Origin: an uncultured Acetatifactor sp.
GTDB lineage: Bacteria; Bacillota; Clostridia; Lachnospirales; Lachnospiraceae
Reading direction: 5' to 3'
DNA: 64,000 bases
NCBI GenBank assembly: GCA_910578185.1
Contig: CAJTPN010000003.1
Span: forward strand, 242,857-306,856
The notes beneath the pieces are model-generated. The model searched no databases, had not been told where the DNA came from, and saw only the letters and a list, made by a program, of their open reading frames with translations. The position numbers and the translations under genes were made by a program. This document shows, in pieces, positions 53,094 through 60,662 of this stretch (its first letter is position 1; every line of letters begins with the position of its first letter).

Positions 53094-54239
53094 TTATTCT
53101 TTTCTATCCAACCCTTTTACATATTCCATAAATACCGCTTTGTTTTCTTTTGCTGTCTCTATCGGTCTGCCAAGAGTACTTCGGGAGCCAATCGTCACAC
53201 AAACTTCCAGAAAAACCATCTCCGATGATGCACGGATTTGCTCCAACGCCAATTCCAATTCTTCCTCTTTCGTTACCCGATACGCTTTTTTGTAGCCACA
53301 GCCATGAGCAATTTGGGCATACATTGCGCCTTCCGCTCCGGTAGGCATTCCCCCAACCGATTCATGGGCTTCATTATTCAGACATATATGTACTAAATTA
53401 TCTGCCGGATGCCTCCCAATAACTGCAAGACTTCCCATATGCATCAATACGGCGCCATCTCCATCCAAGCATATCACTCTATGATCCGCTTTCCTTTTGG
53501 CCAACTGGTATGCAATCATGCTGGCATATCCCATCCCGCCCACTGTCATAAAAACCTGCCTGTGGTTTCCTGAAATCATATTGCTTTGCTCATACAACTC
53601 CCTGGAAATCTTGCCTGTTGTAGAAACCACAAAATCCTCCGGCTGCAGCCATTTTACAATCCGCTCAACAGCATATTCCCTCAAAAGAGAATAACCATTC
53701 TCATAGATTACCTCTTCCCTCTTATCAAAAGTCTCTTTTTTTATGATAAGAGCATATTGTCTATTGCTTGCAAACGCGTCTTTTGCACTTTCCAAAAACG
53801 CTCTCAGCTCTTCTTCCGTTGTCTCAGCCCCAACAACCCCATAAGGAATATCCAGAACTTCAAGCATGGGAATTGTCACTTTTCCCATAAACTTATGCTG
53901 TGGTTCATCTTTTGTTCCGGGTTCTCCACGCCATCCTATAATCATCAACATGGGTATACCATACACATCCATATTCGCAAGGGATGTAATGGGATTTACC
54001 GTATTGCCCAATCCGCTATTCTGCATATATACACATGCAGGATTGCCTGTGGACAAATATTCTCCAATGGCGATTCCAATAGAAGCACCTTCATTTTCCG
54101 TCACTATATGATTTTCAAATATGTCTTTTCCGGCATCACTGATATAACCGCACAGAAATTTCAATGTAGAATCCGGAACACCTGTAATTGTATGAATCCC
54201 CAAGTCATGTATTTTCTGTACAAATACCTCTGCTTTCAT
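53094..54239 (-). CDS. aepY: Phosphonopyruvate decarboxylase
   Basis: A 381-residue ThDP-dependent enzyme: HTITGVPDSTLK at the N-terminus, VTENEGASIGIAIG (activating Glu) and GDGAVLMHMGSLA plus NNEAHESVGG, the ThDP-Mg binding motif. These are characteristic of phosphonopyruvate decarboxylase, which converts phosphonopyruvate to phosphonoacetaldehyde and makes the PEP mutase step irreversible. Start follows GAGGGG. It opens the domain-free block at 46.2-54.2 kb, together with the PEP mutase 4.4 kb downstream. Confidence 0.92.
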   Translation of the reverse strand: MKAEVFVQKIHDLGIHTITGVPDSTLKFLCGYISDAGKDIFENHIVTENEGASIGIAIGEYLSTGNPACVYMQNSGLGNTVNPITSLANMDVYGIPMLMIIGWRGEPGTKDEPQHKFMGKVTIPMLEVLDIPYGVVGAETTEEELRAFLESAKDAFASNRQYALIIKKETFDKREEVIYENGYSLLREYAVERIVKWLQPEDFVVSTTGKISRELYEQSNMISGNHRQVFMTVGGMGYASMIAYQLAKRKADHRVICLDGDGAVLMHMGSLAVIGRHPADNLVHICLNNEAHESVGGMPTGAEGAMYAQIAHGCGYKKAYRVTKEEELELALEQIRASSEMVFLEVCVTIGSRSTLGRPIETAKENKAVFMEYVKGLDRKE

Positions 54240-54274
54240 ATCAATCCCCTCGCGTTCTTTAGCTTATGGCTCCA

Positions 54275-56065
54275 TCAGCATCCCTGCATCGTCAATTTCC
54301 CTGATTCACAGACAGTAACCCTATCCCTTATTATTTGCTGATACTTCCGCATCAGCTCCTTATCTTCCACTTCTTCATCCGTTTCCGTCACTAATAATTC
54401 CATCTTACCATCCGAGTAAACAATTAATTTATACCCCTCCGCAAAAATAAAGCCTTCAAATGCGAAAAGACATCTGTCCTGTTTTATTTTTCCGTACAGA
54501 CAGCGAAAGTTAGGATTGTATAATTCCGATCTGGCAATTTTTACATATCTATTATCAGGTACTTTAAATTTTTTCTTCTTTAATAAGCTCAACATACTCT
54601 CATTAAAAGACATTAAAGAAATTAATACTAAAGAGGTTCCCTTTCCCATCTCCGGCGAACACATAATATATGGGATTTGTATTAATTCCTCATCATAAAT
54701 AAATTTGGATTTTTTAATCTCCTCCAATTTGCATTTATCCTTAAGTACTAAATTGCCATGATCTGCATACACAAGCATTCTGCATTCCACTGCCTGTATA
54801 AGCGGAGAGATCACATCATTCAGGTATCGCAGCGCATCCAGATGCTGCTGTTCATAATCTGTTCGTAGTTTTCCTCCCTTTTGCGGCAGGAAATCAAACA
54901 ATATCCCCGTCCCTTCGGATATCAGCTTACTTTTTGTATATGGATTAGCGAAAGAAAAATGACTTTCATATCCGCTGTGGATATAATACAATCCATTTTT
55001 TTCCTCCACTGCATCTAATATAAAGCTCCAAAGCTTCTCTGTAATGGTCTGAAATGCACCATTATATTCAATGCCCTCCCCATCAACATAATGCTCCATA
55101 TCCGTATAAAAAAATATACGGCGTTTTTGTCTCTTTGCTTCCTGTATAAAAGCACTCTCTTCTTCCTTGATAACACTTCGGGAATAATAAGCTGCCCGCA
55201 GGTCGTCATTCCCACTATATACGGGCATTAAGCTTTCAAATGTAGAAGTTGAAAGAGAATACGCATTTTCAAACCAAAACCCCTTATCTCGAAAAATTGC
55301 CGCCAAGTCAGGCATATATGGCTCTCTTAAATCCTGTCTTCTTAAGCCATCGATACAAAACATCAACACGTTTTCCTGGCCAATCTTCCCTGCCGCCGTC
55401 ATTTCCGCTTCATACAAGCTTTCCAAATCTACAATTAATTGAGCATATCTTTGCGTCTGCGTGACCTCATAGATCTTATGCGCATATTGAACAGCGCTTC
55501 TAAAATCCTTAATATGGATGTATTTTGTTATTAGGGAATAATATGCCTGCTCCAGCTCATCCTTTCCCTTCAATCCTTCCAGCATTCTTTGAATGGAATT
55601 TATCATATGATAATGCTGATAGGGATGATTATAATAATAATAATCCGTTTGAAGGTTAATACCGTTTTCCGCAAGTATTTCATAAAGGTTTAAATATGCA
55701 ATGGACGGATGGTTTTTTTTCAATCCCTCAATGATACTGTCTTTAAATTTAAAAGAAGATATGACAACCGCATCAATTCCGTTTTCTTCAATTTCATTAT
55801 CCTTAATTAAATGAAAGCCTCCCTCATCATTTGTATCGGCATAATTATCTACTATATATTTTACTTTTTTTAACGCAACCATAAAATCTGACATGAGTAT
55901 CCTGGTATGTCCGCCATTGCAATATATTGCCGGTTTTTTACTTTGAAGCATAAAATCTTCCAAGGCCTTTTTTATAATGGTACTGACACTTTTTGAGCTG
56001 ATTGTCGGTTCAAAATGATATGTTTCAAATAAGCTATTATACTTTTGTTCCAGTAATTCTCTCAT
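54275..56065 (-). CDS. Alkaline-phosphatase-superfamily protein with degenerate N-terminal GxG-like domain
   Basis: A 596-residue protein. Residues about 40-130 resemble a diverged GxG domain (PAIYCNGGHTR, IVDNYADTND). Residues about 235-500 show features of the sulfatase/alkaline phosphatase fold: MFCIDGLRRQDL (metal-binding Asp), STSTFESLMPVYSG where the nucleophile would be a Ser/Thr, and YADHGN near residue 418 (metal-binding DH). No transmembrane segment appears, so it is cytoplasmic. It might be a phosphatase, sulfatase or phosphotransferase acting on a phosphonate or phosphosugar. It lies 35 bp upstream of the decarboxylase. Confidence 0.6.
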   Translation of the reverse strand: MRELLEQKYNSLFETYHFEPTISSKSVSTIIKKALEDFMLQSKKPAIYCNGGHTRILMSDFMVALKKVKYIVDNYADTNDEGGFHLIKDNEIEENGIDAVVISSFKFKDSIIEGLKKNHPSIAYLNLYEILAENGINLQTDYYYYNHPYQHYHMINSIQRMLEGLKGKDELEQAYYSLITKYIHIKDFRSAVQYAHKIYEVTQTQRYAQLIVDLESLYEAEMTAAGKIGQENVLMFCIDGLRRQDLREPYMPDLAAIFRDKGFWFENAYSLSTSTFESLMPVYSGNDDLRAAYYSRSVIKEEESAFIQEAKRQKRRIFFYTDMEHYVDGEGIEYNGAFQTITEKLWSFILDAVEEKNGLYYIHSGYESHFSFANPYTKSKLISEGTGILFDFLPQKGGKLRTDYEQQHLDALRYLNDVISPLIQAVECRMLVYADHGNLVLKDKCKLEEIKKSKFIYDEELIQIPYIMCSPEMGKGTSLVLISLMSFNESMLSLLKKKKFKVPDNRYVKIARSELYNPNFRCLYGKIKQDRCLFAFEGFIFAEGYKLIVYSDGKMELLVTETDEEVEDKELMRKYQQIIRDRVTVCESGKLTMQGC

Positions 56066-56128
56066 TTAAATACGCTCCAATCCATATTGCCTTTTCTTCC
56101 ACAACACCCAATTAAGCATTCTCCACTT

Positions 56129-57733
56129 TTACAATATGTCAGCAATGGCAGAGGCTATTTCTTTATTTACCACCTCGTTTAAATGCGATGGGACAGCGCC
56201 ATACTCATACTTTTCATCCGTATAATAGAAGCTGCTTTTATAGGCCTCTATCCTTTTTATCTTGCTGCAGTTATCTTTAAAATACTTATAATATGTTTTC
56301 AGCAGATTATTTGTTTTTCTGATCGTTTCCAGATCGTCGTAAGGGCGCTGTGAATAGACATCTCCCTGTGTTTCGCTTAAATAATTTTCTACCAATATAA
56401 TATTTTCAGCAGGCATAAACTGCACAATGCGTTCTAAAAAAGCTAGGCAGTCTTTTTCCCACTGTACCTGACATTCCTCACTGTCCCTTTCCATGACAAC
56501 GCCGTCTAAGTCCTGCGTAATCGTTCCTTCAAAAGCATCGCTCTTTGTAATCATACCGCCCTTTTTTAACTTGATAAGATCAAATCTTTCCTCAAGAAAA
56601 TCAAGGAATAAAAACTTTGGTTTCTCTTCCTTTATGACACTCCAAAAAGAAGAATAAATATCCCTCTCAATCATATTTTTTCTATATTCATTTTCATGCC
56701 CAAAGGCCACCATATCCTCTGCCGGATGCATAATACTGATAATACTGGAAAAATTGAACCGGTAATAGGGATTTTGAACTTCCGGCAAATAAGAAAGAAT
56801 ACGATTCAGGTTATATCCTCCCAGAATAAAATATCTGTCATTCCGTCCATGGGGAAATCTGTCACCAACAAAATTATAATAATTATTAAACTGGATTGCA
56901 AAATCCTTCTCTGTTTTTCTTGTAAACTGTGCTGCTAACAAATCTGAAAGCCGGTACTTTACCGTCATTTCTATGATTTCCTTGTTAGGTTCAAATAAGC
57001 CTCTTTTCTTCGTTTCCTCAATTAAGGCATCCAGTTCCTGCAGCCCCATCCTGCCCTGTTCCCCGGCTCCTTTTCCCTGGATATCCAATATGGATCCTTT
57101 CCTCAGTCTTCGGTAAAAATATAGCGGCTCATGCACATTCACTATTTTAGCACCCAATAACAATAATAAAACATATACCGCATGGGAAGCTCCCATACAG
57201 TTTGGCACGATTATATTATTATCTATCCAGATTGACTTTTTTGACATGAACTTCCACAAAGTAGATTCACCATATATCATATGTTCCCTTATGGTATATT
57301 CTTTTTCCATACGTCCATAACAGGGTCTGTAAGTTTTTTTCCCATTATTGTTATTGACTCTCCAGAAGTCACACTCCACCATATCCGCATCTGTTTCAAC
57401 TGCTTTTTCATACAACTTTTCTACGTATTGCGGATCCAGCCAATCGTCCGAATCAACAAAACACAGGTATTTACCTACCGCCTCCCTTACGCCAAGATTC
57501 CACGTACGATATAGTCCTTCGTTTTTCTTACTTATGTACCGAATGCGATTATCCCGCTCTTTCCACTGCTGGCACTTGACATCGGACTGGTCTGTGGAGC
57601 CATCGTTTATCAATATAATTTCATAATCCTGAAATGTCTGATCAACAATACTTTGCAGACATTGATCAATCCATTCGCAGACATTGTATACCGGAACGAT
57701 AATGCTGATTGGTACTCTATCATTTTGTTTCAT
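56129..57733 (-). CDS. GT2 glycosyltransferase fused to a DUF6270-like domain
   Basis: A 534-residue protein. The N-terminal about 270 residues are GT-A: ISIIVPVYNVCEW, LINDGSTDQS, VDSDDWLD (DxD). The C-terminal about 230 residues (from SIISIMHPAE) resemble DUF6270, an SGNH-like fold found beside capsule genes, with FLDFLEERFDLI as a recognisable strand. The combination suggests transfer plus acyl or other group handling on the same glycan. A GGAG site precedes the start. No GxG domain is present. Confidence 0.72.
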   Translation of the reverse strand: MKQNDRVPISIIVPVYNVCEWIDQCLQSIVDQTFQDYEIILINDGSTDQSDVKCQQWKERDNRIRYISKKNEGLYRTWNLGVREAVGKYLCFVDSDDWLDPQYVEKLYEKAVETDADMVECDFWRVNNNNGKKTYRPCYGRMEKEYTIREHMIYGESTLWKFMSKKSIWIDNNIIVPNCMGASHAVYVLLLLLGAKIVNVHEPLYFYRRLRKGSILDIQGKGAGEQGRMGLQELDALIEETKKRGLFEPNKEIIEMTVKYRLSDLLAAQFTRKTEKDFAIQFNNYYNFVGDRFPHGRNDRYFILGGYNLNRILSYLPEVQNPYYRFNFSSIISIMHPAEDMVAFGHENEYRKNMIERDIYSSFWSVIKEEKPKFLFLDFLEERFDLIKLKKGGMITKSDAFEGTITQDLDGVVMERDSEECQVQWEKDCLAFLERIVQFMPAENIILVENYLSETQGDVYSQRPYDDLETIRKTNNLLKTYYKYFKDNCSKIKRIEAYKSSFYYTDEKYEYGAVPSHLNEVVNKEIASAIADIL

Positions 57734-57832
57734 ATCCTAATCTCCAAATCTACACTTTGTCCTTACTGTTTTGGTTCCTATCCTGCGGCCCATGGCTTCC
57801 CTGAAATCAAGATACCGTAAAGATACGGGGTT

Positions 57833-58861
57833 TTATTTTAAATAATTCTCATAAACATCCACTACCCTTTGCCTGGAGTCAATGGTAAACTGATTGGTTA
57901 GCCGGAAATATCCCGTACCCTCAAAACATCCGTAGCTTTGGGGCGATATACTGATAATTCGAATCTTTCTGTCGCAGCGTTTCATACTGTCAATAATTGC
58001 ATCTATACACTGCCTGAAAATATCATTGTCAAAAGGCTGAAAGAAATAAAACCAGTTATATTTATCTAACTGCGCTCCTACATCTGCCGCATTTCCCTGA
58101 ATACACTCAATTTCTGCCACGTTATTCAAATTCAGCTTGGACATATTCTCCATCAGAATATCAAATATCTGAGGTTCATATTCCACCCCCCCTACCCGTC
58201 GAAATCCGTAGTCCAAAAAAGAGACCATTGCTCCGCCTTTTCCACATCCATAGTCAAAAATCGCGTCCTGCTGCGCAGGAACACAATGGCATCTATCCAA
58301 TATAGGGAAAATTTCCTTTTGTGTTGTCACCCGATACGACGCGCCGTGTTCTCTGGCTACATCCAGGTCCTTCCTGTCAATTGCCGTAATGAAATTGCAC
58401 TGATACTTCCACTCAATCCACTCCAGAAATTGTATATCCCGCTTTCCCGTCTTTTGCCTTCTGAAAATATCGTTATATTGATTTACAGGATCCCAATTAA
58501 TATCCGCTCCATAAATTGCCTCATAGAAATCAAAATACGTTTGATTTTTAATATATCCTCTCTCCGATAAAAATGCTGAAATTTGCTGTTCCACCGGCTC
58601 TGCCAACCAGATCACCGCATTTTCAACGTCTTTGTAATGAAAGTCAAACAATGATGTTCTGAATATTTCCTGATCATATGCCTGCCCCACCTGCATATCC
58701 AGCGAAACAACATAATCCACCCTTATATTGTGATAATACTCCCCATACCACTTCAAAAAACGCCCTGTGTATCCATATCCATACAGCACAACTCTCTTAT
58801 GCATGGCCTGAACCATAATATCGTCCAATGTTCTTCTAAATTCATCAAATATTTCTAACAT
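57833..58861 (-). CDS. SAM-dependent methyltransferase with N-terminal GxG domain
   Basis: A 342-residue protein. Residues about 20-110 are the GxG domain (VVLYGYGYTG, VVSLDMQVG, AVIWLAEPV). The remainder is a class-I methyltransferase: AIFDYGCGKGGAM (motif I) near residue 200, GGVEYEPQ (acidic loop) and QGNAADVG. It would methylate the glycan or a precursor. The 3' 99 bp contains a small hairpin CCGTA-TACGG near 57810-57825. It overlaps the ParB-like gene by 7 bp, so the two are coupled. Confidence 0.75.
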   Translation of the reverse strand: MLEIFDEFRRTLDDIMVQAMHKRVVLYGYGYTGRFLKWYGEYYHNIRVDYVVSLDMQVGQAYDQEIFRTSLFDFHYKDVENAVIWLAEPVEQQISAFLSERGYIKNQTYFDFYEAIYGADINWDPVNQYNDIFRRQKTGKRDIQFLEWIEWKYQCNFITAIDRKDLDVAREHGASYRVTTQKEIFPILDRCHCVPAQQDAIFDYGCGKGGAMVSFLDYGFRRVGGVEYEPQIFDILMENMSKLNLNNVAEIECIQGNAADVGAQLDKYNWFYFFQPFDNDIFRQCIDAIIDSMKRCDRKIRIISISPQSYGCFEGTGYFRLTNQFTIDSRQRVVDVYENYLK

Positions 58862-59685
58862 AATTTCTCCCGCGATACCGAATTTTTAATATATTCCATA
58901 ACCTTGTCCAAACGCGTAATCTCTTTTTGCGTGAAACCTCCCATAAGCAGGATTTCCTTTGTCATAAGTACATTTTCCTTGTGAATATTTCGTTCGCTGT
59001 AAATATCACATTGTAAGCGTTTTTGATTATGGTAAAACGCCAAAGCCACTCGATGTTCGCCATCAATAATTTCATAATCGAAATTAATAGCAATCTGCCG
59101 GTTTTGGTCGTATCCATGCGCATCCCAATCTTGCATCAATCTGATAAAGCGCCGCGCTCTTTCTTCTGCCGTTGCCTCGCTGCAATGTATTTTCATTGCC
59201 TTTTTATATAACTCCAATCCGCCTTGAAAGTTTCCATAGTAATCATCTATAGCGGCCCATCTGACAGCCATGCCGTACATATTCCCATACTGTAAAATCA
59301 TGTTATTAATTTCAATCCACTGCTTTTCCTTAACAGGTCTTCCCATATACAAAGCATTTAAAAACGGGTATATCCATATGTAATCAATAACGCCCCTCTG
59401 TATTAATGCTGACTCAATTTCTTTTTCTATGGCCTCGTGAACGGCTACACATACAATCATATTCTCCTTTAAGTCCGCACAGTGAAACGTTTTGACCTGA
59501 TACTCACCCAAATATTTTTGTGCCGTGACACTTTCCGTCACAACTACTCCAGCTATATTCTGTTCCAATCCATGCTTTCTCAAAGCTTCCAGAAAAATTG
59601 ACGCCACATATCCCGCTCCATATATCAGAATTCTTTTATTTTGCATCAATTTAATAAATTCATCAATGTCATGACACGCAATCAC
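58855..59685 (-). CDS. GxG domain fused to a ParB-like domain
   Basis: A 276-residue protein. Residues about 17-110 are the GxG domain (ILIYGAGYVA, VVVTES, MIVCVAVHE). Residues about 125-265 contain IAINFDYEIIDGEHRVALAFYHN, the loop of ParB/Srx-fold proteins that bind nucleotide, seen in free-standing serine kinases such as SbnI. So a kinase or a nucleotide-binding role is plausible, rather than chromosome partitioning. It is embedded among capsule genes. I do not recognise a closer homologue. Confidence 0.6.
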   Translation of the reverse strand: MIACHDIDEFIKLMQNKRILIYGAGYVASIFLEALRKHGLEQNIAGVVVTESVTAQKYLGEYQVKTFHCADLKENMIVCVAVHEAIEKEIESALIQRGVIDYIWIYPFLNALYMGRPVKEKQWIEINNMILQYGNMYGMAVRWAAIDDYYGNFQGGLELYKKAMKIHCSEATAEERARRFIRLMQDWDAHGYDQNRQIAINFDYEIIDGEHRVALAFYHNQKRLQCDIYSERNIHKENVLMTKEILLMGGFTQKEITRLDKVMEYIKNSVSREKLC

Positions 59686-59724
59686 TATCTATCACACTTT
59701 CAAAAATTATTTTGCTTCCATAAT

Positions 59725-60621
59725 TTATACACTATATTTTTCAATGAAATTGTTGATATCTAAATAAAAATCATCATATCTTTCTCTGATCACATCATCC
59801 GGCCAATCCCACCATGCAATCTGGTTAAGTTTGTTAATCTGTTCCGCCGTATATCGATACCGGATTATTCTGGCCGGCACACCTGCCACAACGGCATAAT
59901 CCGGTACCTCTTTTGTAATAACCGCACCTGCCGCCGCAATTACTCCATTTCCGATATTGGATCCATTTGTGATAATCACGTTTCTTCCCAGCCAGACATC
60001 ATTCCCAATCCTGATCTTAGACAGTTTTCCTGCCGTGCCATGGGGGTTTACACCATCAAAATACCATTTCGCGTCCCTGCAATCCTCATACTGATATGAA
60101 AACACGCTGTTCGTCTTTGATGCGGCATAAAGAAAGGGATGCGTTGACAGCAGGCTGACCGGATGATTTTCCGTCACATCGCTTCCTGAAGCAAAGCTGC
60201 AGAATGCTCCAACCGCTTCTACCAGCCAATGATTACAAAGCGGTCCGTAACTGTATTTACCGCATTTTGTAAATACCGGTCTGGTATTTACCCCCCCCCT
60301 GAAAATATCAACTATATTTTCACTTTTACAATATTGTTTCAGTTGATTTCGAACCATATCGTAAGAATCCGGATTTTCACTGGTAAGCAGCACCGTTCTC
60401 TCACTGCAATCCAGGCTTTTCAAGTAATCCAGCTTTTTAATTGCCGGATTATAATCCGCCAGGATATTATCAATAATACATTCTTCCGTAATCCCGAAAC
60501 TCTGATTTAAAATCTGTTTTGTCAAAAGCCCGTTTTCTCCAAAGGGATAAATAATAAAATTGCCTTTACCCTGTTTTAACGCATTTTCTATCCCACATCT
60601 TATCCTTTGATAGGTTGTCAT
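59725..60621 (-). CDS. Hexapeptide-repeat O-acetyltransferase with degenerate N-terminal GxG-like domain
   Basis: A 298-residue protein. The N-terminal 95 residues resemble the GxG domain with replacements (NFIIYPFGENG, CIIDNILADYN). The rest is a CatB-type left-handed beta helix: IRIGNDVWLGRNVIITNG, GNGVIAAAGAVITKEVPDYAVVAG-like text ends the helix, and a C-terminal WWDWPDDVI segment is typical of capsule O-acetyltransferases. The organisation matches PglD-like enzymes, where a Rossmann domain sits before an acetyltransferase. It would O- or N-acetylate a sugar. Confidence 0.8.
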   Translation of the reverse strand: MTTYQRIRCGIENALKQGKGNFIIYPFGENGLLTKQILNQSFGITEECIIDNILADYNPAIKKLDYLKSLDCSERTVLLTSENPDSYDMVRNQLKQYCKSENIVDIFRGGVNTRPVFTKCGKYSYGPLCNHWLVEAVGAFCSFASGSDVTENHPVSLLSTHPFLYAASKTNSVFSYQYEDCRDAKWYFDGVNPHGTAGKLSKIRIGNDVWLGRNVIITNGSNIGNGVIAAAGAVITKEVPDYAVVAGVPARIIRYRYTAEQINKLNQIAWWDWPDDVIRERYDDFYLDINNFIEKYSV

Positions 60622-60662
60622 TTTATATGCCCCCTACTCCCGAAAATACAGCATTGATTCCC

